Under the pieces are notes generated by a model. It made no database searches. It had not been told where the DNA came from and saw nothing but the letters and a program-made list of their open reading frames with translations. Of a DNA stretch of 64,000 nucleotides, positions 1 to 8,742 are shown piece after piece. The stretch is from an uncultured Prevotellaceae bacterium (GTDB lineage Bacteria; Bacteroidota; Bacteroidia; Bacteroidales; Bacteroidaceae): the NCBI GenBank assembly GCA_945833925.1, contig CAMAFX010000004.1, forward strand, positions 1-64,000. The letters are read 5' to 3'. Position 1 is the stretch's first letter. The number at the start of each line of letters is the position of its first letter. The position numbers were made by a program, and so were the translations under genes.

Positions 1-23
1 GTAGCCGCCGTTTTTAAACGAAG

Positions 24-54
24 AAACCCGAGCATCGCAAGATGTCTCGGGTTT
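24..54 (-). terminator. Terminator hairpin downstream of the ECF sigma gene
   Basis: AAACCCGAG (24-32) pairs with CTCGGGTTT (46-54). An inner CATC/GATG pair (33-36 with 41-44) closes a GCAA tetraloop with one bulged T. A-runs and T-runs flank the stem on both sides, so it could end transcription in either direction. It lies about 50 bases past the sigma-factor stop codon. Confidence 0.75.
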
Positions 55-105
55 TGTGCGTTTAAATGATGTTTCTATTCTTCGTTATCTCGGTAACTCT
101 TGTTG

Positions 106-714
106 TTATGCTGTGAGTGAGATGTTGTGCTCGTTCATCATCTTGCGAAGATTGATGATGGCGTAGCGTACACGTCCAAGGGCGGTGTTGATGCTGATGT
201 TTAGAATCTTTGCGATGTCTTTGAATGGCATGTCGTTGTAGTAGCGAAGGTAGATTATCTCGCGCTGATTGTCCGGCAGACGGTCAACCATCTGGCGCAC
301 TTTCTCCATTGATTCCTGCTTGAAGATGTCCTGCTCTATTGTTGGCTCACAAAGACGTATGTCGTTGAGGAGGTCGCCTTTGACGTCACCATTCTCGTCG
401 ACAAGTTCGTGCGATACCATTGTGGTGTTGTGCTGGCGACGGTGATTGTCGAGAATGAGATTGCGGCTTATACAGATAAGCCACGAACCAAAGTTGCCAG
501 TTGCTTCGTAGTTGTGTGAGCGAATGGCGGTTATGGCACGTACAAACGTATCCTGGAAGATGTCGTTGGCGAAATCTTCGTTACGTGTTAAAAAGAATAT
601 GTATTCGAAAAGCTTTACCTGATGTCGTTTCAACAGGATATCAAAAGCATTGTCTTTCCCTTCTTCGTACATACGAACCAACTCGTCGTCGGTCAGTGTG
701 CTGTATAGTTTCAT
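106..714 (-). CDS. RNA polymerase ECF-type sigma factor (sigma-70 family)
   Basis: A 202-residue protein with the two-domain ECF layout. Region 2 spans about residues 24-92 and includes DIFQDTFVRAI, the core-binding and -10-recognition helix area. Region 4 spans about residues 140-195 (LPDNQREIIYLRYY, then a helix-turn-helix around FKDIAKILNISINTALGRVR). The acidic linker of about 45 residues is of usual length. No anti-sigma factor or SusCD pair is adjacent, so the regulon cannot be inferred from context. The gene stands alone: a terminator follows it and about 270 bases separate its start from fmt. The start at 714 places region 2 at the usual distance from the N-terminus. Family assignment is firm; the specific role is unknown. 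Confidence 0.93.
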   Translation of the reverse strand: MKLYSTLTDDELVRMYEEGKDNAFDILLKRHQVKLFEYIFFLTRNEDFANDIFQDTFVRAITAIRSHNYEATGNFGSWLICISRNLILDNHRRQHNTTMVSHELVDENGDVKGDLLNDIRLCEPTIEQDIFKQESMEKVRQMVDRLPDNQREIIYLRYYNDMPFKDIAKILNISINTALGRVRYAIINLRKMMNEHNISLTA

Positions 715-924
715 TACTGTCTTATGAATTGATTTAGAAGTAACGATGTTTCGATAGGCAATGTCTTTTTAGTTTGTGATTTGTTATTTATGTTGCAAAG
801 GACGCACTTTTTCTTGAATTAAGCAAACTTTTGCTGGCTTTTTTGCTTTGTTAGTTTGTTTTTTTGTTCTATTAGCGTGGTTCTGGTGCTAAATTACTTG
901 TTTTTTTTGCATTGCTCGCCTGTG

Positions 925-962
925 CTTGCATGGTATGCTTGTACTTGCATGGTTTGCTTGTA
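925..962. repeat. Two tandem 19-bp repeats upstream of the sigma gene
   Basis: Copies at 925-943 and 944-962 read CTTGCATGGTATGCTTGTA and CTTGCATGGTTTGCTTGTA, one mismatch in 19. They lie in the 271-bp gap between the sigma factor start and the fmt stop. I see no clear TAnnTTTG promoter in this gap. The repeat could be a binding site or a neutral duplication. Confidence 0.8.
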
Positions 963-985
963 TGTTGCGCTATTTGATATGTTTT

Positions 986-1939
986 CTATTCAAAATGTGC
1001 CCCTTCGTCGATGTGCGCTCCTCTGAGGAAGTCTGCTGCCGCCATGCGTTTTTTGCCTGCAATCTGTAGTTCGTCAATGACGATGAATCCTCCCTGTACA
1101 GCAATCTTGAAGTAAGTCTTGCCGTCGGTTGCCAGAGTTCCAGGCTTGAGAGTCGTGTCGGTATATTCTTTATGTGTCTTGTATACCTTTACATCCTGAC
1201 GCTTGTCACCTGTCACCATCGTGCTCCATGATGCGGGGTAGGGTGCGAGTCCACGTATGAAGTTGTAGACGGTGTCTACTGGTGCGTTCCAGTTGATCTG
1301 ACACGTCTCCTTGAATATCTTGGGAGCGTGGCGTAGAGGTTCGTCGGTAATGAACTGTTCCTGTGGTATGCTTGTGGCAGTGCCGTCTTCGATGGCATTG
1401 ACAGTCTTCAGGACAAGTTCAGAGCCGAGCATCATGAGACGGTCGTGTATGTCCTCAACGTTGTCGGTTTCGTGAATGGGGGTGCGTGCTTGCATAATGA
1501 TTCTTCCTGTGTCGATGTCGTGGTCGAGGAAGAATGTTGTGACACCAGTTTCCTTGTCGCCGTTGATGATTGCCCAGTTCATTGGTGCTGCGCCACGGTA
1601 TTGTGGAAGGAGAGCGGTGTGGAGGTTGAAGGTGCCGAGCTTTGGCATAGCCCATACAACCTCGGGAAGCATTCGGAAAGCAACGACAATCTGGAGGTCA
1701 GCGTTGAGTGATTGCAACTGCTCGATGAACTGCGGGTCTTTCAGTTTCTCGGGCTGGAGCACGGGAAGTCCTCTCTCCAGTGCGAACTTCTTCACTGGAC
1801 TGCTTTGTAGGGTGTCGTGGTGGCGACCGATAGCTTTGTCGGGCATTGTTACCACACCCACTACGTTGTAACCGTTGTCTAAGAGTTGACGAAGTGGCTC
1901 GACTGCAAAGTCGGGCGTTCCCATGTATACTATTCTCAT
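986..1939 (-). CDS. fmt: Methionyl-tRNA formyltransferase
   Basis: A 317-residue protein, close to the usual 310-315. It formylates the initiator Met-tRNA using 10-formyltetrahydrofolate. It opens with a Rossmann-type strand and MGTPDFAVEPLRQLL (6-20). The catalytic core is FNLHTALLPQYRGAAPMNWA (104-123), followed by TGVTTFFLDHDIDTGRI, which carries the conserved Asp. The C-terminal third is the OB-like tRNA-binding domain. It lies 98 bases downstream of the ClC gene on the same strand. In many bacteria fmt pairs with def; no def is visible here. Confidence 0.97.
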   Translation of the reverse strand: MRIVYMGTPDFAVEPLRQLLDNGYNVVGVVTMPDKAIGRHHDTLQSSPVKKFALERGLPVLQPEKLKDPQFIEQLQSLNADLQIVVAFRMLPEVVWAMPKLGTFNLHTALLPQYRGAAPMNWAIINGDKETGVTTFFLDHDIDTGRIIMQARTPIHETDNVEDIHDRLMMLGSELVLKTVNAIEDGTATSIPQEQFITDEPLRHAPKIFKETCQINWNAPVDTVYNFIRGLAPYPASWSTMVTGDKRQDVKVYKTHKEYTDTTLKPGTLATDGKTYFKIAVQGGFIVIDELQIAGKKRMAAADFLRGAHIDEGAHFE

Positions 1940-2037
1940 TGCTTTGCTTCTATGTTTGAGTGTTGTTTTTTCTGTTTTCTTCTTACTTGGTGTTTTGGCC
2001 AGCCATGTGTGGGCTGGAACGGTGACGGCTGGACGGT

Positions 2038-3840
2038 CTAATCATCCGAATAGTCAGACATCATCTTGCGGTAAACTGTGAAGACGCGACTCTTGCGTAT
2101 GAAACCGAGGAAATGACCGTCGCGGTCGACAACAGGAAGAGTCCATGCCTGGGTGCGTCCGAAGACTTTGACTATGACATCCATGGAGTCGTTGATGTCA
2201 AGGCGTGCCACGTATGGTTTCATGAGTTGCTTGACGTGGAACTGCTGGTGCAGTTCGGTGCGGAACATGATGTGGCGTATGTCGTCGATGTATAGAACAC
2301 CGATGAGTTGTTTCTCGGGGTTGATGACAGGGAAGACGTTGTAGGTAGAGGTGGCAATCTTGGTTGCTACGTTGCCAAGAGTCATCTCGGGAGTGAGCAT
2401 CTGCGTTTCCTCGTAGCGTTCGATGACACTGTCCATACTCATCAATGTCAGGATGGCACGGTCCTTGTCGTGTGTGAGCAGTTCACCGCGACGTGCCAGA
2501 CGCTGGCTGTAGACGCTGTGAGGCTCGAATATAATGATAGTAAGGTACGCGCACACGGAAACCATCATGAGTGGAACGAAGAGCGCATAACCACCTGTAA
2601 GTTCGGCGATGAGGAAGATGCCGGTTAAGGGAGCGTGCATGACACCGCTCATCAGTCCACACATGCCGAGCAGTGCGAAGTTGTTGAGAGGGAGTTGTAC
2701 GCCCAGGATGTGGAAGTCGTTCCATATATGACAGAAGAAGAATCCGGAAACGCTTCCGAGGAAGAGGCTTGGCGCAAAGATACCACCGCAACCTCCACCA
2801 CTGTTGGTTGCTGTAGAAGCGAATACCTTGAAGACGATGAGGAAGCCAAGGTAGAGCAGAAGCAGATTGCTGTGTCCGTAGAACAATGAGTTGTTGAACA
2901 TCTCCAGAAAATCGTCACCCTTGCCGTTGAGCAGAAGGTTGATGAGGTCGTAACCCTCGCCGTAGAGCGAAGGGAAGAGGAAGATGAGGATGCTCAGCGT
3001 GGAGCCTCCGATGAGGAGTTTGGTGTATCTGTTCTTAAAACGTCCGAAGAAGCCCTCCAGCATCATCATTACTCGTGTAAAGTAGAGAGCGATGAGTCCG
3101 CAGAAGATGCCAAGCATGATGTAGGCTGGTGTGCGGTCCATTGTGAAGGAGTCCTTCAACTCGAACTGGAACACAGTGCTCATACCTGACATGAAATAGG
3201 TGATAGCTGTGGCGGTGACGCACGACACGAGCAGCGGAAGAAGGCTGCTCATGGTGAGGTCGATCATCAGAACCTCGATGGTAAAGACAAGACCAGCGAT
3301 TGGTGCCTTGAAGATGCCTGACACCGCACCGGCAGCGCCACATCCAACAAGGAGTAGCAGTGTGCGGTTGTTCAGACGGAAGAGTTTGCCGAGGTTACTG
3401 CCTATAGCACTGCCCGTCAGCACGATAGGTGCCTCAGCTCCGACACTACCACCAAAACCGATGGTGATGGCAGAACTGAAGACAGAACTCCAAGTGTTGT
3501 GGCCGGGGATGCGACTGTTCTTGCGCGCTATGGCATAGAGGATCTTTGTGATGCCATGACCTATGTCGTCGCGAACGACGTAGCGTACGAAGAGCATTGT
3601 AAGATAGATGCCCACTACAGGATAGACGAGGTAGAGCCAGTTGGACTGCTCGACATCGAACTGGTGGGTGAGCAGATACTGAATCTGAGAGATGATCCAT
3701 TTGAGGGTGAGTCCTGCAAAAGCGGTCAATACGCCAACGACAAAGGAGAGCACCAGAATAAACTGGCGCTGACTGAACAGTCTGCGAAACAGAAGTAGGC
3801 GCAGAAGCAGTGTGTGGCTTATGGAGCGTACTGGTCTCAT
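2038..3840 (-). CDS. ClC-family chloride channel/antiporter with C-terminal CBS domains
   Basis: A 600-residue membrane protein. Residues about 20-440 form the ClC fold. GSVGAEAP (131-138) is the anion-selectivity loop with the gating glutamate at 136. FTIEVLM carries a second glutamate (E189) near where the internal proton-pathway glutamate of exchangers sits. GGIFAPSLFLG is the second filter motif. Residues about 455-595 hold two CBS repeats, usually adenine-nucleotide sensors. The glutamates favour a chloride/proton exchanger over a pure channel, but that is inference. Its ATG overlaps the stop of the TsaC-like gene upstream (ATGA, 3837-3840), so the two are translationally coupled. Confidence 0.95.
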   Translation of the reverse strand: MRPVRSISHTLLLRLLLFRRLFSQRQFILVLSFVVGVLTAFAGLTLKWIISQIQYLLTHQFDVEQSNWLYLVYPVVGIYLTMLFVRYVVRDDIGHGITKILYAIARKNSRIPGHNTWSSVFSSAITIGFGGSVGAEAPIVLTGSAIGSNLGKLFRLNNRTLLLLVGCGAAGAVSGIFKAPIAGLVFTIEVLMIDLTMSSLLPLLVSCVTATAITYFMSGMSTVFQFELKDSFTMDRTPAYIMLGIFCGLIALYFTRVMMMLEGFFGRFKNRYTKLLIGGSTLSILIFLFPSLYGEGYDLINLLLNGKGDDFLEMFNNSLFYGHSNLLLLYLGFLIVFKVFASTATNSGGGCGGIFAPSLFLGSVSGFFFCHIWNDFHILGVQLPLNNFALLGMCGLMSGVMHAPLTGIFLIAELTGGYALFVPLMMVSVCAYLTIIIFEPHSVYSQRLARRGELLTHDKDRAILTLMSMDSVIERYEETQMLTPEMTLGNVATKIATSTYNVFPVINPEKQLIGVLYIDDIRHIMFRTELHQQFHVKQLMKPYVARLDINDSMDVIVKVFGRTQAWTLPVVDRDGHFLGFIRKSRVFTVYRKMMSDYSDD

Positions 3841-4406
3841 CCTCTGATTATGTGTACTTCACCATCCAGGGAAAGTTTTATAATCTTGCTTGGCGCCTGT
3901 GCGGCCTTTTCGCCGCGGCGGAACTGTACGACGTAGTCGACCTGCTCCTTTATCTCGTCGGGAATGTCGGAGAAACGCTTTGGCGCAGGTTCGCCGCTGA
4001 TGTTGGCACTGGTAGATACGATAGCTTTCTGGAATCGGTAGCAGAGTTGACGACTGAACTCCTCGTGAGTGACGCGTATGCCCAGACTGCCGTCTTCGGC
4101 GATAAGGTTGGGAGCCACACCGGTGGCGCCGTCAAGGATGAGCGTGAGGGGTGTGGTAGCATAGTCGACCATGTCCCATGCCACATCGGGCACGTTGCGG
4201 AAATAGCGCTGCATGCGGTTGGCGTCGTCTACCAGACAGATGAGTGCCTTCGACTCCTCTCTTTTCTTAATCTTATAAATCCTTGCTACTGCTTCTGCGT
4301 TTGTCGCGTCGCAGCCAAGTCCCCAGATGGTGTCGGTGGGGTAGAGGATGACTCCACCATTCTTCAGCACCTCCAAGGCGTTCTTTGTGTCAATATCGCA
4401 ATTCAC
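3837..4406 (-). CDS. L-threonylcarbamoyladenylate synthase-type protein (TsaC/YrdC/Sua5 family)
   Basis: A 189-residue single YrdC domain without the C-terminal Sua5 extension. Family members make threonylcarbamoyl-AMP from threonine, bicarbonate and ATP for the t6A37 modification of ANN-decoding tRNAs. GGVILYPTDTIWGLGCDATN (17-36) and KKREESKALICLV match the nucleotide-binding edge and the conserved K/S cluster. The paralogue YciO looks similar, so TsaC function is likely but not certain. It lies 48 bases after prfC and overlaps the ClC gene by four bases, consistent with a translation-linked operon prfC-tsaC-clc. mtaB, which acts on t6A, lies elsewhere in the window. Confidence 0.9.
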   Translation of the reverse strand: MNCDIDTKNALEVLKNGGVILYPTDTIWGLGCDATNAEAVARIYKIKKREESKALICLVDDANRMQRYFRNVPDVAWDMVDYATTPLTLILDGATGVAPNLIAEDGSLGIRVTHEEFSRQLCYRFQKAIVSTSANISGEPAPKRFSDIPDEIKEQVDYVVQFRRGEKAAQAPSKIIKLSLDGEVHIIRG

Positions 4407-4454
4407 TGTGTTGTCGTTTTACTGATTATGCTTAGGCTCGTTGCATGGCCATTG

Positions 4455-6128
4455 TTAGAATTCGCTCGTAAAGTGGAACTTGATGTGCTCGAAGTCCTGC
4501 TGAGCCATGGTCAGCACATAGCCCGAGTCGGCAAGGAAGACGTCGCGTCCCTCGCGGTCGAGTGCCATATACTGGTGCTTGCGCTTCTTGAAGTTCTCGA
4601 GTTCGCTTTCGTATCCAGGCTCCACCTCTATCCAGCAAGCCTTGTAGAGCGAGATGGGCTCCCAGCGGCACTTCGCGTTGTACTCGTTTTCCAGGCGATA
4701 CTGTATGACCTCGAACTGCAACTGTCCTACTGTGCCGATAATCTTGCGTCCGTTGAACTGGTTGATGAAGAGTTGAGCCACACCCTCGTCCATAAGTTGG
4801 TTGATACCCTTCTCCAACTGCTTGGTCTTCATCGGGTCGGCGTTCTCGATGTACTTGAACATCTCGGGTGAGAAACTTGGCAGACCGCGGTAGTGAAGCA
4901 TCTCACCCTCGGTCAGTGTGTCGCCAATCTTGAAGATGCCGTTGTCTGGCAGACCTACGATGTCGCCTGGCCAAGCCTCGTCGATGGTACTCTTGCGCTG
5001 TGCCATGAACTGTGTGGGACTAGAGAAGCGCAGGGTCTTGCCCTGACGCACGTGAAGGTATGGAGCGTTGCGCACGAACTTGCCCGAGCATACCTTGCAG
5101 AATGCAATACAAGAGCGGTGGTTGGGGTCGATGTTGGCTGTTATCTTGAAGATGAAGCCGCTGAACTTCTTCTCGTCGGGCTCAACCATTCTCTCTTCAG
5201 CCTGTGTCGGGCGTGGCGACGGTGCAATCTCTACGAAGCAGTCGAGCAACTCCTGGACACCGAAGTTGTTGAGTGCCGAACCGAAGAACACGGGTGCCAC
5301 CTCGGCGTCGAGGTAAGCAGACTCGTGCGCTCCCTTTGCGCCGATGGTCTCTTCTACGCTTGGGTAGACACCTTCTATCATCTCCAGGTCCTCGCGCAGT
5401 TTCTCGGCATCCTGCTCGCCAACGGCAGCGTCCAGTTCGTCACTGTTGATGTCGATGGCAACCTTCTCGGTTACCTTCTGCTTGTCGGGTGTGAAGAGGT
5501 TGAGGTTCTGCTCGTAGATGTTGTACACACCCTTGAACTTGGCACCCTGGTTGATAGGCCACGAAAGAGGGCGCACCTGAATCTGCAGTTCCTCCTCCAG
5601 TTCGTCGAGCAGGTCGAATGGATCCTTGCCTTCGCGGTCCATCTTGTTGACGAAGATGATTACCGGAGTCTTGCGCATGCGGCACACCGCCATAAGTTTG
5701 CGTGTCTGAGCCTCTACACCCTTGGCTCCGTCCACCACGATGATGGCAGAGTCGACGGCGGTAAGAGTGCGGAAGGTGTCCTCGGCAAAATCCTGGTGAC
5801 CAGGAGTGTCAAGGATGTTCACCTTATATTCTATGTCGCTCTTTTCACCTGTCTCAGGGTCGGTGGGCGAGTAGTCGAACTCCATCACACTGGTTGTGAC
5901 AGAGATACCACGCTGTTTCTCAATCTCCATCCAGTCGCTGGTAGCCGTCTTCTTGATCTTGTTGCTTTTGACCGCACCTGCCACCTGGATCTGTCCACCA
6001 AAGAGCAGTAACTTTTCAGTAAGTGTTGTCTTACCAGCATCCGGGTGAGAGATGATGGCAAACGTTCTTCTTCTTTCTATTTCCTGATTCATTTCGATTT
6101 CGTTTCCTGCATGGGTTGTTTGTGCCAT
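4455..6128 (-). CDS. prfC: Peptide chain release factor 3
   Basis: A translational GTPase that removes RF1/RF2 from the ribosome after peptide release. All G motifs are present: [15 protein letters not shown] (P-loop), [10 protein letters not shown] (switch I), [20 protein letters not shown] (switch II with the catalytic His) and [13 protein letters not shown] (NKxD). Domains II and III follow, including [11 protein letters not shown]. From 6128 the protein has 557 residues. A second in-frame ATG at 6092 ([11 protein letters not shown]) gives 545 residues and fits the family N-terminus better, so the true start may be 6092. It lies 9 bases after the DUF4924 gene, so they are probably cotranscribed. 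Confidence 0.96.
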   Translation of the reverse strand: MAQTTHAGNEIEMNQEIERRRTFAIISHPDAGKTTLTEKLLLFGGQIQVAGAVKSNKIKKTATSDWMEIEKQRGISVTTSVMEFDYSPTDPETGEKSDIEYKVNILDTPGHQDFAEDTFRTLTAVDSAIIVVDGAKGVEAQTRKLMAVCRMRKTPVIIFVNKMDREGKDPFDLLDELEEELQIQVRPLSWPINQGAKFKGVYNIYEQNLNLFTPDKQKVTEKVAIDINSDELDAAVGEQDAEKLREDLEMIEGVYPSVEETIGAKGAHESAYLDAEVAPVFFGSALNNFGVQELLDCFVEIAPSPRPTQAEERMVEPDEKKFSGFIFKITANIDPNHRSCIAFCKVCSGKFVRNAPYLHVRQGKTLRFSSPTQFMAQRKSTIDEAWPGDIVGLPDNGIFKIGDTLTEGEMLHYRGLPSFSPEMFKYIENADPMKTKQLEKGINQLMDEGVAQLFINQFNGRKIIGTVGQLQFEVIQYRLENEYNAKCRWEPISLYKACWIEVEPGYESELENFKKRKHQYMALDREGRDVFLADSGYVLTMAQQDFEHIKFHFTSEF

Positions 6129-6137
6129 GCGGTGTGT

Positions 6138-6656
6138 TTATTTCTTTTCTTCTAAGTATTTGCTGTTGAGAGTGGCAAGCAGTTCGCTGATGTGCTTGAG
6201 TGCGGTAGCCGTCTCCTTGGTTACCTCCTTGTTCTGCAGGCGAAGCATCATCACTCCGTATAATGCCTCCAGGCAGGTCTCCACCTCGCTCTTGCTCTTG
6301 TCGCCGTGTGCACGCAGTTCCACGATGAAAGGAAGCGCACGGTAGTAGAGTGCCGAGTATTCCGTCTCGTTGGAGTCGGCAAGCAGTTCGAGGTGCTTGT
6401 CGCTAAGCAGCGACAGCGTTCCCTTGTTCATCTGCAAGTGTCCTTTCTCCATCACCTGCTCGTCGCGCATCATGTCGACGAGATAGCCGAACCATTCGCC
6501 TTCGTCCTTGCGCTGTTCCTCGGGGAATCGGCTCACGTATTCGCTCTGGATACGGTCTGTGTCGCATCCGAAGGCGCGAATGGTGTCCTCTATCTGCCAC
6601 ATGTAGAGAAGATACTCGCAGACATTCTTCTTCTTAAGTTCTTTTGCTATAAACAT
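6138..6656 (-). CDS. DUF4924 family protein
   Basis: A 172-residue soluble, largely helical protein starting MFIAKELKKKNVCEYLLYMW. The composition and the EYLLYMWQIEDTIRAF opening match the DUF4924 family, which is restricted to Bacteroidetes and has no assigned function. There is no signal peptide or membrane segment. The gene is tightly linked (9 bases) to prfC downstream, which hints at, but does not show, a link with translation. Recognition is from family memory. Confidence 0.75.
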   Translation of the reverse strand: MFIAKELKKKNVCEYLLYMWQIEDTIRAFGCDTDRIQSEYVSRFPEEQRKDEGEWFGYLVDMMRDEQVMEKGHLQMNKGTLSLLSDKHLELLADSNETEYSALYYRALPFIVELRAHGDKSKSEVETCLEALYGVMMLRLQNKEVTKETATALKHISELLATLNSKYLEEKK

Positions 6657-6714
6657 TCTCTTTAACCTTTATCCGCTTCCGAAGTGTGGACGGCAGCGTG
6701 TTATGCCAAAGGCA

Positions 6715-7368
6715 TTAGTACAGTGTCTTGCCTGTAAGGGTGAACAGGAAACTCATCAGCGACACCACCATGACGATGATGCCAATGGTCCTGTTCAGCA
6801 TCCATATTGTGTCTTCGTTGAAGCGCGTACGGATTTTGTTGATAAGATATGTCAGTCCAAGCCACCAGCCAAGTGCGCCGGCTGCTACGGAGATGAATTC
6901 GGTTCCCAGTTTAATCCTGTTGGGAGTCACGAAGTTGAATCTGGCAAAAAGTGCAAGGAAGAGTAAAAGGATGAGCGGGTTGCTTACCGTCACGAAGAAT
7001 CCCGTGATGGCATTCTGCACCAGCGTGCCTTTCTTGCTTCCTTTCTTGTGAGGCAGATTGGTGTTGGGCTTTGTGCGATAGGTGTAGAATCCGAATGCAA
7101 AAAGCAAGATGCTGCCTATAAGTTGGAGCAGAGGCATATGCCCCTCGACAAAGGGCATTATGAGTCCGATGCCGATTGCTCCTATGACGGCATATATCAT
7201 GTCGCTGAAGGCGGCACCGATACCTGTCACAAAACCATACCAGCGCCCCTTGTTCAGTGTGCGCTGTATGATGAGTACACCCACGGGTCCCATGGGCGCA
7301 GATACCATAACACCAATTATCAATCCTTTGATAATGCCGTCTAATATGTCAATAGAACTCTCCAACAT
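6715..7368 (-). CDS. LysE/RhtB-type amino-acid exporter family protein
   Basis: A 217-residue polytopic membrane protein with about six hydrophobic segments. The N-terminal signature GVMVSAPMGPVGVLIIQRTL (about 19-38), then GRWYGFVTGIGAAFSDMIYA, is typical of the LysE superfamily, where the first helix carries a small-residue/Pro motif. Family members export amino acids or related small metabolites; the substrate cannot be told from sequence. A minus-strand TAAATTTG box (7380-7387) lies 12 bases upstream of the ATG, so the mRNA leader would be very short. Confidence 0.88.
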   Translation of the reverse strand: MLESSIDILDGIIKGLIIGVMVSAPMGPVGVLIIQRTLNKGRWYGFVTGIGAAFSDMIYAVIGAIGIGLIMPFVEGHMPLLQLIGSILLFAFGFYTYRTKPNTNLPHKKGSKKGTLVQNAITGFFVTVSNPLILLLFLALFARFNFVTPNRIKLGTEFISVAAGALGWWLGLTYLINKIRTRFNEDTIWMLNRTIGIIVMVVSLMSFLFTLTGKTLY

Positions 7369-7379
7369 AATTCAAGTGG

Positions 7380-7387
7380 CAAATTTA
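7380..7387 (-). promoter_or_regulatory. Candidate -7 promoter box for the LysE gene
   Basis: The plus strand reads CAAATTTA, so the minus strand reads TAAATTTG, matching the Bacteroidetes -7 consensus TAnnTTTG. It ends 12 bases before the LysE ATG (7368). The -33 element is weak. Confidence 0.5.
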
Positions 7388-7492
7388 ATGTTTTTTTATA
7401 AAAGTAAGAAAGAAAATGCACGTTTTTTGCTTATCTTTACACTGACGTATGTTTTTTTATGCTTTATTGTGTGTAGGATTGGATGTAATTGC

Positions 7493-7500
7493 TATCTTTG
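7493..7500 (+). promoter_or_regulatory. Candidate -7 promoter box for the ROK kinase gene
   Basis: TATCTTTG matches TAnnTTTG exactly. A TTG lies at 7467-7469, 23 bases upstream, as a possible -33 element. The ATG follows at 7583, giving a leader of about 75 bases. In that leader I see no riboswitch or attenuator. Confidence 0.6.
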
Positions 7501-7582
7501 TGTTCGGCGTATGCGTAACGCGTCAGCGCCCAAAGCCTTTGTGCGACCATAAAACAATAAAAAATATATAAATCTAAGTAAC

Positions 7583-8551
7583 ATGGCAGATTCTAAGAAA
7601 CCTTATGTGATTGGGCTGGACCTCGGTGGTACCAATTCTGTATTTGGCATCATTGATGCAGACGCAAATGTAGTGGCTCAGACAAGTGTCAAGACACGCG
7701 GGCACGGTCCGGTAGAACAGTACGTTAAGGATTGCGTGGAGGCACTGAATGTCATCATCAGCGAGGTTGGTGGAATAGAGAAGATCAACGGTATGGGTAT
7801 CGGTGCTCCGAACGGAAATTATTATACAAACTGCATAGAGTATGCGCCCAACCTTCCTTGGGATAACGGATGTATTCCCCTTGGCAAACTCTTCAGCGAG
7901 GCGCTGGGCATTCCTGTTGCAATGACCAATGATGCCAATGCCGCTGCAATGGGCGAGATGGCATACGGCGTAGCAAAGGGAATGAAGAATTTCATTATGA
8001 TTACCCTCGGTACGGGTGTCGGTTCGGGTATTGTGTGCGACGGCAAGGTTATTTACGGCAGCGACGGACTGGCTGGCGAATTGGGTCATGTCAGAGTAGA
8101 GCCACACAACGGACGCGAGTGCGGTTGCGGTCGTACTGGATGTCTCGAGACATACTGCTCGGCAACGGGTGTGGCACGCACGGCACGTGAAATAATCTCA
8201 ACAAGCGACGTTCCTACCATCCTTCGCGAGATACCTCTGGATGAGATTGAGAGTAAGGATGTGAGCATCGCTGCAGGCAAGGGTGACGAAGTGGCAAAGA
8301 GCATCATGGATTTCACCGGTCGCATGCTGGGTCGTGCATGTGCCGACTTCGCATGTTTCAACAGCCCCGAGGCATTCGTCTTCTTCGGCGGTCTGACAAA
8401 GGCTGGCGATTTGATTATGGATCCTATCAAGAAGGCTTACGAAGAGAACATCCTGAAGTGCTACAAGGGTAAGGCAAAGATTCTTGTCAGCCAGTTGGAC
8501 AACGCAAAGGCTGCCGTACTCGGTGCCAGCGCTCTGGCGTGGGAACTCTAA
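7583..8551 (+). CDS. ROK-family sugar kinase, probably glucokinase
   Basis: A 322-residue ROK kinase that phosphorylates a hexose with ATP. GLDLGGTNSVFGIID (11-25) is the phosphate loop. NDANAAAMGE (116-125) carries the catalytic Asp. GTGVGSGIV (143-151) and GELGH (165-169) bind sugar, with H169 also a zinc ligand. CGCGRTGCLE (180-189) is the ROK cysteine zinc site. There is no N-terminal DNA-binding domain, so it is an enzyme, not a NagC-type repressor. Glucose is the likeliest substrate by family; N-acetylmannosamine or fructose kinases are alternatives. It is monocistronic, between its own promoter and a strong hairpin at 8587-8629. Confidence 0.93.
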   Translation: MADSKKPYVIGLDLGGTNSVFGIIDADANVVAQTSVKTRGHGPVEQYVKDCVEALNVIISEVGGIEKINGMGIGAPNGNYYTNCIEYAPNLPWDNGCIPLGKLFSEALGIPVAMTNDANAAAMGEMAYGVAKGMKNFIMITLGTGVGSGIVCDGKVIYGSDGLAGELGHVRVEPHNGRECGCGRTGCLETYCSATGVARTAREIISTSDVPTILREIPLDEIESKDVSIAAGKGDEVAKSIMDFTGRMLGRACADFACFNSPEAFVFFGGLTKAGDLIMDPIKKAYEENILKCYKGKAKILVSQLDNAKAAVLGASALAWEL

Positions 8552-8586
8552 GTTTCGCAAAGCGCAGACTGATACATAGAAAAAGA

Positions 8587-8629
8587 GAAAAGTGACGGAG
8601 GAAAATGCGGTTTTTCCCCGTCACTTTTC
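8587..8629 (+). terminator. Terminator after the ROK kinase gene
   Basis: GAAAAGTGACGG (8587-8598) and CCGTCACTTTTC (8618-8629) form a perfect 12-bp stem. Inside it a GGAAAA/TTTTTCC pairing extends the hairpin. It lies 36 bases after the stop and just before the purL promoter. Confidence 0.85.
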
Positions 8630-8649
8630 TTTCTTTCAAAGAAATGTGT

Positions 8650-8657
8650 TATCTTTG
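8650..8657 (+). promoter_or_regulatory. Candidate -7 promoter box for purL
   Basis: TATCTTTG matches TAnnTTTG exactly. It lies 93 bases upstream of the purL ATG at 8743. The region just upstream is the terminator of the previous gene, so promoter and terminator sit back to back. Confidence 0.6.
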
Positions 8658-8742
8658 TGCCAAGTTTTAACAATGAACTTTCAGAAAGCTGGTGCATACT
8701 GGCTTTTTGTCTGTGCAATGCAATTTTCCAAAAAACAAATAT